DNA from: a virus
Strand: one strand, 5' to 3'
Virus record (IMG/VR): IMGVR_UViG_3300018424_000006
Span: 1 to 64,000 of that record
DNA length: 64,000 nucleotides
The notes under the pieces are model-generated. The model did not search any database. It worked only from the letters and a program-made list of their open reading frames with translations, and had not been told where the DNA came from. Below, piece after piece: positions 25,826 through 36,429 of the stretch. Numbering within the stretch: position 1 is the first letter of the stretch; each line of letters opens with the position of its first letter. The position numbers were made by a program, and so were the translations under genes.

Positions 25826-27068
25826 AGTTGTCGTTTGGCGCATAGATGTCCAATGAGAAGGCCCCGTCTAGCTTTTCAGGATCTAGAGGTTTAGCGGCAC
25901 TTGTACGAATATTACCAGTTAGTTCTCCAGACTCTTTAGCGATGAGTTCTAACTTACGGTTATCAGTAGTGCCAATTATTACTTCGTCAGGACGCTCTTC
26001 TATGATGGTGTAGTTTAACAAACGACCATCTTCACGGAATACTAATCCGTTAGGGCGACGATAGAAAGAATAGCGACGGTTTAGCCCGGTGGAATAAACA
26101 TGCTCTTTCTTGAAGCAGGTATCGTAACGATCGAAAGAGATAATAAAACTATCCCCTTGACTAAGTAGACGCTTAGCATCGAACGTATGGATATCAATTG
26201 CATCTGGATTCATGATAGTGTCAATATAAGGACTGCGGTCAGAAGTCGGACGCTTAAAGATATTATCAATTTCAACTGAATGACGAATAGGTAAGAAAAC
26301 AGTGTTCTCAGTTAACTTACGAGTATCATACCCTGGCTGCTTAAACATACCCGCCACAACTACCATATAAGTTTTATTAGCTAGGTTGTCATCTACCTTA
26401 ACACCGCACTCTGTTAAGTAGCTACGATCTGTCTCTACTGTACGTAAACGAACTTTAATGTTTTCTTCAGTAATACGGTTGATAGTTACATTACCCATCT
26501 GACTAAAGTCTACTACTGAAATAACGCCACCTGTAGGGTTCTGTAGTTTCTTGGCCGCGCCAATAATAAATAGTCGACCATTGATTAGCATAGTTGCATG
26601 GATAATACCATCTACCACGAACAAACAATTCTTGTATAAATTAGTCGTGCTATGTGGATCTGAAATACTTAATTCGTTTTCGATTACGATATCAGTCTTA
26701 TGGTGCTTGGGCACTACCTTATCTTTACCGTAGTTTGCATTTCCAATATAGACGTCAACTTCATAGTCCCAAAGATCACGCATAGTTACCATATCGACAC
26801 TATTTAGAAAAGTACGGTTACTGACTACTAGGTCGGCATACTCGATAGAGCTGATATAGTCTTGCACAGTAACTGTTTTATCAACTATAGCGTTAAAGGC
26901 ATCTAGGTTCTGGGAGCTGCGGTATTCAATGAGCGGGGTATCATTTGCTTCTGTCGCAACAATACGAAACTCTTCATAATTGGCTAGGATATCTTCGATT
27001 GTTTCTTGACGGATATCTTTACCGTCCCAATTTCCATTCGATTTTACGATTGAACTGATAAAAATCAT
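25824..27068 (-). CDS. Unknown protein, probably virion-associated, 414 aa
   Basis: Begins MIFISSIVKSNGNWDGKDIR; a large mixed alpha/beta protein with many short strands, no signal peptide and no enzyme motif I can see. It stands alone on the minus strand beside the fibre cluster. The motif TATATG at 27112-27117 (minus), resembling the phiKZ late TATG element, lies 44 nt upstream. A structural or tail-assembly role is suggested by location only. Confidence 0.6.
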   Translation of the reverse strand: MIFISSIVKSNGNWDGKDIRQETIEDILANYEEFRIVATEANDTPLIEYRSSQNLDAFNAIVDKTVTVQDYISSIEYADLVVSNRTFLNSVDMVTMRDLWDYEVDVYIGNANYGKDKVVPKHHKTDIVIENELSISDPHSTTNLYKNCLFVVDGIIHATMLINGRLFIIGAAKKLQNPTGGVISVVDFSQMGNVTINRITEENIKVRLRTVETDRSYLTECGVKVDDNLANKTYMVVVAGMFKQPGYDTRKLTENTVFLPIRHSVEIDNIFKRPTSDRSPYIDTIMNPDAIDIHTFDAKRLLSQGDSFIISFDRYDTCFKKEHVYSTGLNRRYSFYRRPNGLVFREDGRLLNYTIIEERPDEVIIGTTDNRKLELIAKESGELTGNIRTSAAKPLDPEKLDGAFSLDIYAPNDN

Positions 27069-27111
27069 GTTTATTAATTCCTGTTAATGGGTTAGAGAGA
27101 ATATCTCAGGA

Positions 27112-27117
27112 CATATA
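27112..27117 (-). promoter_or_regulatory. Possible late promoter (TATATG)
   Basis: Minus-strand ATTATATGTCC upstream of the 414-aa gene; the phiKZ late promoter core is reported as TATG, which is too short to be certain. Confidence 0.3.
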
Positions 27118-27201
27118 ATCGGTAGAGAAAAAATAACGCCTTATTGTCAGGTAGGGCTGAACTAATCTTATACAAAGAACCCACCCAATGAGGTTTATAA
27201 A

Positions 27202-28197
27202 ATGCCATATAACTTTGATCCGGTTGGAGATAATATTGATAATTTTGTCTCCAACGAAGAGAAAACTATCTCAAGTATTAACGGGACGGCCGTTAACTAC
27301 TTCTTTTTAGACGCTGCTCCGTTCTATGCAGACAGTGTCGTTGTTGTCGATAAAGCTACAGGGAATGCTTTAGATCCTAAAACGGACTTTACCTTTGGTC
27401 ATGAATACGTATATGGCTCAGCTCAAATAGGTAAAAGTATCTGGGGTTCTGTAGTACTCACTGATCCAAACCGTAGTGGTACTTATAGTATCTCTTACCG
27501 TACGGTAGGCGGCGAATTTGTTAATGATGCTAACCTACTGTTAGTAGATGGTCTGGGTATTCTATCTGACCTTCAAAATATTAAATGGGAAGAGGTCGCT
27601 AATATCCCTAGTGAATTCCCGCCTACTCCTCACAATCACCCTGCAAGCGGGTTAGACGGCCTTTCAGAGGTACTTGGTAAGTTAACTGAGATTTCTAACT
27701 TATTAGAATCCTCTACAACTCAGATTCAGTTTGCAGATGTGGTTGATTTAGATATCAACTTTGTTAATCCGTTGATTGCTAATCTAAGTTCCATTGCTTC
27801 TAAAATAGAAGCAATTGCCGTTGGGAATTCTCATTACTATAAAGAGTATTCTACAATCGGTGCTTATAAAGAAATCGCTACTCCTGTTTTAGGTAACTGG
27901 AATCCTACTGATGTTAGAATTGATATTGATGTAGATGGCACTTTCTTATTAATGGTTAGCGAGTATTTGATTCCTACATGGACAAGTTCAGAAGGTAAGT
28001 TGCAATATCGTTGGACTTTAAATGGCCAGCCTCTACAAGTCTCTTACAGCCGAACTGCAATTGTAGCAGCTAAAGCAGGCCAGTACTTACGCCTTGAAGT
28101 TCGTACAACCGTCGCTAATGCGGATAAGATCGTTTATTCAGATTCTTTCCAATCTAGCTCTATAACTGCCCTACGTGTAGCTAACTTTGGAGGTTAA
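27202..28197 (+). CDS. Baseplate/fibre adaptor, type A N-terminus, 331 aa
   Basis: Residues about 1-110 (begins MPYNFDPVGDNIDNFVSNEE, ends with a YSISYRTVGGEF strand) form a domain shared with the products at 28200 and 35614. A helical region with HNHPASGLDGLSEV follows, a pattern common in tail-fibre linkers, then a C-terminal Ig-like domain (LLMVSEYLIPTWTSSEGKLQ, residues about 240-331). Probably links a fibre to the baseplate; first gene of the rightward late cluster. Confidence 0.65.
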   Translation: MPYNFDPVGDNIDNFVSNEEKTISSINGTAVNYFFLDAAPFYADSVVVVDKATGNALDPKTDFTFGHEYVYGSAQIGKSIWGSVVLTDPNRSGTYSISYRTVGGEFVNDANLLLVDGLGILSDLQNIKWEEVANIPSEFPPTPHNHPASGLDGLSEVLGKLTEISNLLESSTTQIQFADVVDLDINFVNPLIANLSSIASKIEAIAVGNSHYYKEYSTIGAYKEIATPVLGNWNPTDVRIDIDVDGTFLLMVSEYLIPTWTSSEGKLQYRWTLNGQPLQVSYSRTAIVAAKAGQYLRLEVRTTVANADKIVYSDSFQSSSITALRVANFGG

Positions 28198-28199
28198 TC

Positions 28200-28778
28200 A
28201 TGGCAGCTTCAGATTATACTTTCGACCCTAGTGGCGTAGCGCCAGAAAACCTAGTGGAAAACGAAGCCCATACGCTAACAGACCGTGGCATCTTTCCATT
28301 AGCAAATGCTTTCTTTCGCGATGGATTAGAAGTAGAAGGTTATTCTAATTCTACTTGGACTCCACTGGAAGCTAACAAACATTATACATTCTCTCCTTTA
28401 TATGTAGAGATGGCAGCTGCAACAGGTAAAGAAATATTTACTTACTTGGTATTCAGTGGTGAAATGGCAACTTATAGCCGTGTACGTTTGAAGTATCAGG
28501 CAGTAGGTCAGTACTATGACCGTAGTCTTTTAAACCATGTGGCTTCTACTTCTTTCGATAGAAACAGTATAAGTGCTTGGTTGAACATTAAGAATATCTT
28601 TACCGCACCTATTTCTGTTCGTGACCACGAATTCCATAATAAACAAATTATGGAAGTGATTAACGGACAGTTGGCTAATATTTCAGCTGCTTTGACCAAT
28701 CTAAGTAGTGGTGGTACAAGTAACTTTCTTGAGCGACTACAAGATCTGGATCAGCGCCTACAGCAGCTTGAACCTTAA
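28200..28778 (+). CDS. Baseplate/fibre adaptor, type A N-terminus, 192 aa
   Basis: Shorter relative of its upstream neighbour: YTFDPSGVAPENLVENEAHT at the start and RVRLKYQAVGQYYD near residue 100 match. A helix-rich tail follows, ending in a short coiled coil (LERLQDLDQRLQQLEP) that probably oligomerises it. Translation is coupled (2-nt gap, GGAGG upstream). Confidence 0.65.
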   Translation: MAASDYTFDPSGVAPENLVENEAHTLTDRGIFPLANAFFRDGLEVEGYSNSTWTPLEANKHYTFSPLYVEMAAATGKEIFTYLVFSGEMATYSRVRLKYQAVGQYYDRSLLNHVASTSFDRNSISAWLNIKNIFTAPISVRDHEFHNKQIMEVINGQLANISAALTNLSSGGTSNFLERLQDLDQRLQQLEP

Positions 28779-28794
28779 TTAATAGGAGTCACTA

Positions 28795-30780
28795 ATGACC
28801 GCAGAAGCTATTAATCAAGAGATTGATCTTCTTGAACAAGTCTTGAATGGATTGGCCGACCGCGCTAATGCAGCCAAGTCAACAGTAGATACTGGCGGTA
28901 GTGCAGGTCCTTATGATGAGGCTTATTTGAATGCGGCTATCTCAACGATAGATACAAACATTACGAATAAGACTCAGGATTTAGCAAACTATCGTCTAAC
29001 CGAAATCCAGCAGTATTTATTTACTACTCTTAAGTTCTTTGATCTTTACAGTATTGTACCGACTACTCCGGGTGGCTTTACAACGTATACCGTTCCAGCG
29101 GACTCAGAAGGCATTATTAAACTTAATGCAGCTACCGAGACTAGATTAATTCTAGAAACGCCTGTAGAGAGCGCTAGAGTGTTTGTGGTTTACTTTGGTG
29201 AGTACATTGCTTCTTCATTTAATTTGATGATACAAGAGGCGGATGGTACAACTAACCGTGCAACCATCAGTATGCACAATAACAGTACTGTAGCCATTAT
29301 CATTGTAGGGACTGACGGTTCAATTCAGCATACTGGAGCCCGCACTTCTATCTTTGGTAAAGCCTTGCCGTTTTTCCATGATCAACTTATAGAAGACGAC
29401 GTTACCGATAAACCAAATATAGGTAGTAAGACACGCTCTATTGTGATTGGAGATAGTAGTCAGAGAACCGACTATCAACGTAACGAACTATTCGGCACAA
29501 TCGCTGCTGATAGTGCAACTTATAACCCGCAAGGAAGTGCGACATTTGCAGCCGCTGACCATTATACTCTTATTTCAGATATCTTGGCAAATGCCGATAA
29601 AGACTTAGGTTTAATTGTTGGTAATCAGTACGGTACTTACGACACCCTTTCGCCTGAGTATGAATTAATCTCTACAATAGAATGTGATCGTTCAGAAACC
29701 ATGCTTTCCTATAAGAAAGATGGGAAGGAATATGTGATTACCGGCGGTGCTCAATTTGGTATACCTTCTCCAGTAGAACAAAGCACTCGAATTAATTTAT
29801 TCGAACATCAAACTGACGGAAGTTTATCTCTAGCAGATTCCCATCCAAGCTATGGTACGGGAGCATTGATGTTAGTAGTTCAAGATGGTCTATTGCGCCT
29901 AATTGAATTCGAGCATCGAGTAGGCACTTCCCTTGATGCTCCTGTTCGAGTGTTTAATGTTAATACGACTATTAATAAACTTGAGTTGGTAAGTAGCTCC
30001 AGTGTAGCCTATGGCTCCAAGGGAGCTGAACACTTCACTTATAATGGCGTTAACTATTTCTTCTCATGGCCTTACGATTCTTCTTTAGGCTCTAGTCTTT
30101 ATCAGTTGGATTCTAACGGTATTCTGTTGCGAATTACTTTACCGCAAGAAATTGAAGATCTGACAGATATAAAGGTATTAGAATACACTTCTGAAGGCCT
30201 TCCTGTTATTTTTGGTGTGACTAGTACCGAAGTAGTTCAGAGTTTTGTTGGCGAGCCTGATGCGAGTCAGGGCATTACGTTCAATACAACTCCAAGACTT
30301 ACATTCCAGCCGGGTGTGGGGGACGTTCCTGCTGACCAGACTAGCGAGCAGTTTATTAGTTTCAGAGGCTCTGATGGTGATGGAGTAGTTCTATCTTCTC
30401 CGATAGCTAAAACAGACCCTCCTCCAGTAACTGCTAAGAATGTTATGGTTCATACCTTCGGTTCCGTAAGTATCACCGAAGTCACTACCACTCTAGGTAC
30501 GTATTCGGTTATCCGTCCATTTACGGCAGATGGGTATACCTACTTAGCGTGTCTAGAAACAGGGCCTGGTGGTAAACTTGAGATTGTACGTCATATCTCA
30601 GGAGCAACTTTCGAGAAGCTATTGACTATAGACCTTTCAAACCCAGTGGATGTAAGCTATAGCTATTCTAACTTCTCTCATCTCCTTAACGTTGTTACAG
30701 GTACGGGTACTCAAGTATCCACGTATGAATTTAGAACCGATAAGCGTATGCTTAACTGGATTCGTACAAGTATCCTTTAA
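28795..30780 (+). CDS. Tail fibre protein with propeller-like body, 661 aa
   Basis: The N-terminal helical stretch (1-85, EINQ-type coiled coil, IDTNITNKTQDLANYRLTEI) is followed by a beta-domain (about 90-190), then a long region (about 230-661) of repeating strand pairs such as EYVITGGAQFGIP and GVNYFFSWPYDSSLG, resembling beta-propeller blades. Similar architecture to the two genes downstream. No enzyme motif is seen. Probably a fibre or spike subunit. Confidence 0.65.
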   Translation: MTAEAINQEIDLLEQVLNGLADRANAAKSTVDTGGSAGPYDEAYLNAAISTIDTNITNKTQDLANYRLTEIQQYLFTTLKFFDLYSIVPTTPGGFTTYTVPADSEGIIKLNAATETRLILETPVESARVFVVYFGEYIASSFNLMIQEADGTTNRATISMHNNSTVAIIIVGTDGSIQHTGARTSIFGKALPFFHDQLIEDDVTDKPNIGSKTRSIVIGDSSQRTDYQRNELFGTIAADSATYNPQGSATFAAADHYTLISDILANADKDLGLIVGNQYGTYDTLSPEYELISTIECDRSETMLSYKKDGKEYVITGGAQFGIPSPVEQSTRINLFEHQTDGSLSLADSHPSYGTGALMLVVQDGLLRLIEFEHRVGTSLDAPVRVFNVNTTINKLELVSSSSVAYGSKGAEHFTYNGVNYFFSWPYDSSLGSSLYQLDSNGILLRITLPQEIEDLTDIKVLEYTSEGLPVIFGVTSTEVVQSFVGEPDASQGITFNTTPRLTFQPGVGDVPADQTSEQFISFRGSDGDGVVLSSPIAKTDPPPVTAKNVMVHTFGSVSITEVTTTLGTYSVIRPFTADGYTYLACLETGPGGKLEIVRHISGATFEKLLTIDLSNPVDVSYSYSNFSHLLNVVTGTGTQVSTYEFRTDKRMLNWIRTSIL

Positions 30781-30797
30781 AAGAAAAGGAAAAGAAA

Positions 30798-32984
30798 ATG
30801 AGTGATATTTTACTCGAAAAAATGCAGCAGTATGTGGACGAAGTTTCTTTGTCCCTTACTTCTCTAGATGAAAGGATGAGTAGCCTTACAGGTGAACATG
30901 TTCTTCCTAACGTACAGGCCGATGAAGCTGTAGCGATGACCGAAGAACTTACCTACGCTCTTGTTCAGAAGCAGATAGAGGTTGGCATCTATGACGCCTT
31001 CATGGAAGGACTGCTTATGAATCCAGAGCCATGGAAAGCAGGCGATCCGGTACCTGTGTATAACGCACCTAATATACCTGTCCTCGATGTAGATACTCGC
31101 CTTGGTCCATGTACTATACATTTTGATTCTGCTCCTGACATGAGCGGGAATGGACATATATGGTTTATTCGTGACGCATTTGGGACCTTTAAAGAGAATC
31201 CTTGTACAATCATTCTTGGCCCTAAGAAAGCAGGTGCTGTTATAGATGGTACATGGGATCTCTTTGGTCCAGGTGACGAAGGTACACTTGCCCGCTATAC
31301 CCTAGAAAAGAATGATTTAATTACCGCAGTTTCAGTAGGAGATTTTTATATTCCTACTGAAATAGGTACTCCACGCGCCGCAGTAATAGAGGGGGTAGGA
31401 AATCCGGGGATGGACTACGAGAATAAATATATCTCTAGCCTAGCCGGAATTAATGGCCGTGCTATTAAGCATCCTGATGGCGATCTGACTATCTATGGCC
31501 GTTCTAAGGCAGATGGTATTTTTACAAACTGGCCTACCGATATTGGTAATCGTGAACTTTCTTCCTTTATAGTAAGTTCTGGTGGCATCGATAATGTGAC
31601 TAATATCATCGATCCTACTACCCGCTCAGGTAAGAATCGTTGGACTGTAACTACGGACTTTGATCTTCCGTATGTAAATACCGAACCGTATTCAGCCGAC
31701 CGTATGACAATCAATCTACAGAATGACTATAAGATAGAAGTAGATGCTCGTAAAGTTTCTGCTTTAGGCGATATGTCTTATGTTGGTATGAATGTTTACA
31801 ATACGAACGGTACGCGTGTTCATAGTACTCCGTTTATTACCATACCGGGTACTCCGGGAGCTAACTTACCTAACACTAGTGCAACTGGTGACCGCATTAA
31901 GATTATTGGTGTTTATCCAACTATCATTAATGACCCTAGTTACCCGGGTGCGGTATATAAGTTTAAGATTGTCATTTTCTGTGAAGTAGAAGACACGGAT
32001 ACCGGCCGAACGGACATTAATCTTATTCATGGTGAATTAGAAATCGAACATGTTTCAGTTCCTGCTAGTTCGTATAGTTGGGTAATTACTGACCCTGCTC
32101 AATCTTTAATTACGCTACGTTCAGATGACTTAAGTGCTATTAAGCCTTATATCACTAATACACTACAGAGCGATGCAGGCGTTGAATTTAGTATCGTCGA
32201 TAACTCTGGAGCCGATCCTGTCATTGATAGTTGGGTTTATAACTTTAGTACTGGGACATTCTTCCAGTCCGCTGGAGCCTACGGTTCAATTACAGTGACT
32301 GGCCTAGCCGGCGAGATTTCGCAAAGTTCTTTAGCTAGCTGGCATGCCGGTTATAACCATTACTTTGTCCATGAAACTTCTCATGCTGCATTGGTTATCA
32401 ACGACAACGGTACTCTGAAATATCTGCGCCGTAGATATACTACCACTGCATCCGAGGATACTGCGGTAGAGCACGGAATTGATGCAACTTTATTTGACAT
32501 CAATACGGGCCTGGAGCTTACATCCATACTAAAGGATGGCGCTAAGAGTCCGGGCGTTCTAGAAATAGATACTGGGTTTGTTTCTTACCACTATCTAAAT
32601 GGAGTTAAGGCTACGATCAGTCTAGCTGATATTTATGATGCAGATGTTATTCATGGCAATCTCAATGATTACCTATTTATCCTAACTAGAGATACGTTGT
32701 CTAATGAGCGTTTGTTCATCTATATGCTTCCGGATTATAACCCGGGTGCAGCTGGCGACATAACTCCTCTTTTACTGGATAGATTAATTGTTCCTAAAGA
32801 CAGTGCTCTGCAGAAGCCTAGTTTGCTGAACGGAACTGAAGGTAATAACGGTAATATTTTTGGACCGGACCTTTCCGATACTCTGGTAGGACAAAACATC
32901 ATTGTCGAATCTGACAGTCGGGAATTTAATTACCGTGCACACTTCTCTAGAAAAATAGGAGATACCGATGGCATTGCAATATAG
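30798..32984 (+). CDS. Tail fibre protein, 728 aa
   Basis: The N-terminal coiled coil (1-75, EKMQQYVDEVSLSLTSLDER) is followed by beta domains with a WIFE-type strand pattern (GNGHIWFIRDAFGTF). Residues about 260-420 look like a carbohydrate-binding jelly roll (RWTVTTDFDLPYVNTEPY). The C-terminal part is more propeller-like. Overlaps the next gene by 17 nt. Function inferred from position and composition. Confidence 0.6.
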   Translation: MSDILLEKMQQYVDEVSLSLTSLDERMSSLTGEHVLPNVQADEAVAMTEELTYALVQKQIEVGIYDAFMEGLLMNPEPWKAGDPVPVYNAPNIPVLDVDTRLGPCTIHFDSAPDMSGNGHIWFIRDAFGTFKENPCTIILGPKKAGAVIDGTWDLFGPGDEGTLARYTLEKNDLITAVSVGDFYIPTEIGTPRAAVIEGVGNPGMDYENKYISSLAGINGRAIKHPDGDLTIYGRSKADGIFTNWPTDIGNRELSSFIVSSGGIDNVTNIIDPTTRSGKNRWTVTTDFDLPYVNTEPYSADRMTINLQNDYKIEVDARKVSALGDMSYVGMNVYNTNGTRVHSTPFITIPGTPGANLPNTSATGDRIKIIGVYPTIINDPSYPGAVYKFKIVIFCEVEDTDTGRTDINLIHGELEIEHVSVPASSYSWVITDPAQSLITLRSDDLSAIKPYITNTLQSDAGVEFSIVDNSGADPVIDSWVYNFSTGTFFQSAGAYGSITVTGLAGEISQSSLASWHAGYNHYFVHETSHAALVINDNGTLKYLRRRYTTTASEDTAVEHGIDATLFDINTGLELTSILKDGAKSPGVLEIDTGFVSYHYLNGVKATISLADIYDADVIHGNLNDYLFILTRDTLSNERLFIYMLPDYNPGAAGDITPLLLDRLIVPKDSALQKPSLLNGTEGNNGNIFGPDLSDTLVGQNIIVESDSREFNYRAHFSRKIGDTDGIAI

Positions 32985-34959
32985 TGATCTATTTAAACGA
33001 GTTACGGACCTAAGTACTCTTGCTCACGCTAAGCTTCGAGAAGCATTTGAGATTCTAGAAGGCCTTGACCCTAACTCTGTTGCTAACCGCCCATTGGTTG
33101 TTGAGATAAAGAATCGGGTAGCGCTACTGGAGTCTTTACTCAGTGACATCAAAGAAGAATACGTAATTCGAAGAAGTATGTTCATTCTTCCTGAGTTAAT
33201 GACCGAAGGTGCTTCAGAGAACCAAACTGCTTTCTCCAATATGCGCTATACGGTTACCAATGCGATCAATAACGTTTTCTTGCCGCTGGCTCCGCAAGAA
33301 GGTGATGTGGTTGGTTTTGTACTGGAACTAGGTACTTCAGAATCCACTATCCGCATTCGCGGTGAACAGTTAGATGAAACAATCACTCTATCTGCCGATC
33401 GTTCTCAGGGCTGCCATTTCACATATAGCGGAACTAAGTGGTTATTTGTACCGTCTAACTTTGATATCAAAGAAAGGCCGGAGACAGGTAAGAATGCTAA
33501 GGGTCGATATAGAAAAACCGGAAGTAAGATTGAACAGATGCTAGAAGTGCGTTTGGGAGAGACTGGTGACTGGCCTATGCCGTGGCCTGACGACTACCAG
33601 ATCGTTAGTAGCATTGTGAGTCGCCAGCCTCGTAATACTGCCAATGAACGTGGGTTTGTTATCTATCCGGATAAGACCCGGATATATCTTCCTGATATTG
33701 TCGGCGGTGACAACGAACCTACTGGTAACGTTAATGGCTCCTGTACGTTCTTGCACGACAACAAGCTTGCCTTTGTAGCTACTGCTACTGACACAGTCCT
33801 AAATGTTAATACGGATGCCGGCTTGGTGCCCGCTACTGAGATTGGCTTGAATCTATATAAGGTGGACTCTGATGGCACCTTGGATAAGCTGACTCTGGCT
33901 GGCTATAGCGGCAAAGGACTTAGCTTTTCTAGCGACGTAAGCTATAATGGCAATAATTTGTTCCTAATGGAATCTGGGTATGATCCTTTGAATCCTGGGT
34001 CTAAAACCCCTTCGTTCCTTAAGTTCTTTACTTTACAATTGGAAACGAGTGAGGGAGGACCTATTGGAAGTGGTACTGTCCATAGTATTTCTACAGCTAC
34101 TTCATACGGTGATCGTCTCGAGACTGTTCGCTATAATGGAGGAGAGGCGGGGACATTAATTGCCATTACGGCTAATCCTTCTAAATACTCTCAAGCTATA
34201 TCCGTCAATGATCAATGCCAAATCTTTAAGTTGGTAGACGGCAACCTTATTGCAAATGAAGTAATCAAAGTTAATAATAGTGAAAACTATAGTTATACTG
34301 ATGTAACTACATTTACTCGCGGAGACTTCGTTTATTTTGTATTCTCTAACGATACAGATCAGATGCTTAAGGTAGAACGTTTCACTATATCCACTGCTTC
34401 CCATAGCGGCTCGTACTTGTTACAGATGGATGGTAGTAAGACGGGCGGCATTAAGAAACTTGAAATGGTACCTCTCCATGACGAATATTATCTAATTGGT
34501 CTTGGCGATACTGGATATGAAAACAGCAGCATTATTCGCTTTACATTTGATATTAGCGGCGTACCTTCAATTGGTCCCGTAACGATTAATACTCAGGCAG
34601 ATATTGCAGTTGAAGATGTGGATGGTATCCATTACTTCTTCCAAGGCGAAACGCCTTACTTAACCTATGTATCGAAAGAGCGCGGGGTTAAGATTGGTAA
34701 GATTACTGGTACTGGAGATTCTCTAAATATCTTCTTTGGTGAAGAGTACTATTATCCATATGCTAGCGACGTAAAAAGCTTTGTGCATAACGGAACTCGT
34801 ATGCTCTTCATTGACTATGATGCTTCTACTATTATTGGTGGCGTTACTGACTATCGTGAAGGTAAGAGTGATCTTGCTATCTTCCAAGATAAGTTAGGTA
34901 AGTTAGACGCTCTTGTTACTGGTATTCGTTATGATACTACCGGTGTAGTTCCACGTTAA
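32968..34959 (+). CDS. Tail fibre protein with propeller-like body, 663 aa
   Basis: Same plan as 28795-30780: an N-terminal coiled coil (1-70, LRFEIL-type helices, VEIKNRVALLESLLSDIKEE), a beta domain (about 75-165), then repeated blade-like strands (YNGNNLFLMESG, GDFVYFVFSNDTDQM, DGIHYFFQGETPYLTYV) between about 215 and 640. Probably paralogous to that gene. Start ATG is 17 nt inside the upstream gene, with AGGAG before it. Confidence 0.65.
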   Translation: MALQYSDLFKRVTDLSTLAHAKLREAFEILEGLDPNSVANRPLVVEIKNRVALLESLLSDIKEEYVIRRSMFILPELMTEGASENQTAFSNMRYTVTNAINNVFLPLAPQEGDVVGFVLELGTSESTIRIRGEQLDETITLSADRSQGCHFTYSGTKWLFVPSNFDIKERPETGKNAKGRYRKTGSKIEQMLEVRLGETGDWPMPWPDDYQIVSSIVSRQPRNTANERGFVIYPDKTRIYLPDIVGGDNEPTGNVNGSCTFLHDNKLAFVATATDTVLNVNTDAGLVPATEIGLNLYKVDSDGTLDKLTLAGYSGKGLSFSSDVSYNGNNLFLMESGYDPLNPGSKTPSFLKFFTLQLETSEGGPIGSGTVHSISTATSYGDRLETVRYNGGEAGTLIAITANPSKYSQAISVNDQCQIFKLVDGNLIANEVIKVNNSENYSYTDVTTFTRGDFVYFVFSNDTDQMLKVERFTISTASHSGSYLLQMDGSKTGGIKKLEMVPLHDEYYLIGLGDTGYENSSIIRFTFDISGVPSIGPVTINTQADIAVEDVDGIHYFFQGETPYLTYVSKERGVKIGKITGTGDSLNIFFGEEYYYPYASDVKSFVHNGTRMLFIDYDASTIIGGVTDYREGKSDLAIFQDKLGKLDALVTGIRYDTTGVVPR

Positions 34960-34975
34960 GGTTTGGTGAAAACAA

Positions 34976-35569
34976 ATGTATTATTTTGATGAAAATGGCA
35001 AACAGCTTATTTTAGGAGAACATATTACTTCTCCTGAACAGGCTGCTTATGCGACAGACGACAGAAACTCTTTGGTATTCAAAAGTGTACCGAAGAACAA
35101 AGCCATTAAAATTGTTAATGGCGAACCCACGTATGTAGATGTAGTAGTAGATCGTGCAGGTCTATTAGCCTATAACAAAGAACGGCGTGATGGCCGTATC
35201 CGTTCCGGCATTAGTGTAACTGCTACTTTCTATGTAAACGAAGAACTTAAGACTTCGCATACTGAAACAGTCCGTATTACGGATCGCTTAAAAAGTGATG
35301 TAGAGTCTATTGTAGTTCTGTTTAAGAACTGTCCTAGCTTTACTGGTCCTGCTTCATTACAAGTAGCGGATGATATCTACTTAGTTATCTCTAATGCTAC
35401 TGAAGCAGAGAAGCTTTTCGTAGCGGGTAGTGAACATATCTTCCTTTGTTATGTTAAAGAACGTGAAGGTAAAGCTATGATCAAGACTGCCAGTGAAGCA
35501 GACTTCGTTCAAGTTAATCGTGATCTACGTCAGCATTGGACTCAGTTCGAGACAAACGTAACGTTGTAA
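34976..35569 (+). CDS. Unknown fibre-associated protein, 197 aa
   Basis: Begins MYYFDENGKQLILGEHITSP, with VPKNKAIKIVNGEPTYVDVV, reminiscent of the first part of fibre-assembly proteins that mimic a fibre strand. The rest is alpha/beta without known motif. It lies between fibre genes, so a fibre subunit or assembly factor are both possible. Confidence 0.55.
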   Translation: MYYFDENGKQLILGEHITSPEQAAYATDDRNSLVFKSVPKNKAIKIVNGEPTYVDVVVDRAGLLAYNKERRDGRIRSGISVTATFYVNEELKTSHTETVRITDRLKSDVESIVVLFKNCPSFTGPASLQVADDIYLVISNATEAEKLFVAGSEHIFLCYVKEREGKAMIKTASEADFVQVNRDLRQHWTQFETNVTL

Positions 35570-35613
35570 TTTACGGGGTGTTAATCACCCCCTCTTACTA
35601 GAGGGAATTAAAC

Positions 35614-36429
35614 ATGAGTAAGCCTCGCTTATCATACGACAAAACTGGCATTAACCCTCAGAACCGTATACCGAACGAACTGCATGACGTTGCTCTAGGC
35701 GGCCCTCGAATCATAATACTTAATGAAGGTAGTTACTATCTTGATTCTGTTGAGATTCGTGCGGGTAGTACCAGCGCGCCACTAATTAAAGGAACTGATT
35801 GGGAAATGACCCGACTGGATCTTGATGTTAGTGCAGATACCGGTAAGGAAGTTGGTTTCGGCATCTCGATTACCAACCCTACTTATCAAGGTGATACGCT
35901 CGTTACTTATCAAGCAGTAGGCGGGTATGAGGGGAAGGGACTGGGCTTCTATGAGGAATTAGCCAAGCTAATTACTGCTATTGGCACTGGACCTATCAGC
36001 TGGGAACGAATTAACCACCCCAGTACCTTTACTCCTGAAGAGCATACTCACTCAGTTAAGCAATTAACTGAATTGGAAGCTGTCTCTAATGCGTTAGACG
36101 GCTTGCGCGATGCGTTTCAGAAATCCCATTCATTGGGCATTACTGGTAACGCATTGGAAGGTAAGTCCAATCGCATACTGGCGTTGATAGCGTCATTACG
36201 TTCGGATATCAATAAGATTGCTTCCGGAGTAGTTGCTTCAGTAAGCGATGAGGATATCGGTAAGATTGATACGGATCTGGTAAACTTAGCCGCCCTTAAC
36301 GCAGATATGATGTTAAGGATGCTGTATTTTGAACAAGAGCAAGCAGAGATTAAAGACATTCTAAGTCGACTAATGACTCAGCTTTCTGAAATGTTCCAGA
36401 ATACTTCTGATACTATTAGTGTCAATTAA
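35614..36429 (+). CDS. Baseplate/fibre adaptor, type A N-terminus, 271 aa
   Basis: Residues about 1-110 (YDKTGINPQNRIPNELHD...GDTLVTYQAVGGYEG) repeat the type A domain seen at 27202 and 28200. Then a helical part with HPSTFTPEEHTHSVKQLTEL and a C-terminal coiled coil (EQEQAEIKDILSRLMTQLSE). It ends before a terminator and closes this sub-operon. Likely a fibre connector. Confidence 0.65.
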   Translation: MSKPRLSYDKTGINPQNRIPNELHDVALGGPRIIILNEGSYYLDSVEIRAGSTSAPLIKGTDWEMTRLDLDVSADTGKEVGFGISITNPTYQGDTLVTYQAVGGYEGKGLGFYEELAKLITAIGTGPISWERINHPSTFTPEEHTHSVKQLTELEAVSNALDGLRDAFQKSHSLGITGNALEGKSNRILALIASLRSDINKIASGVVASVSDEDIGKIDTDLVNLAALNADMMLRMLYFEQEQAEIKDILSRLMTQLSEMFQNTSDTISVN

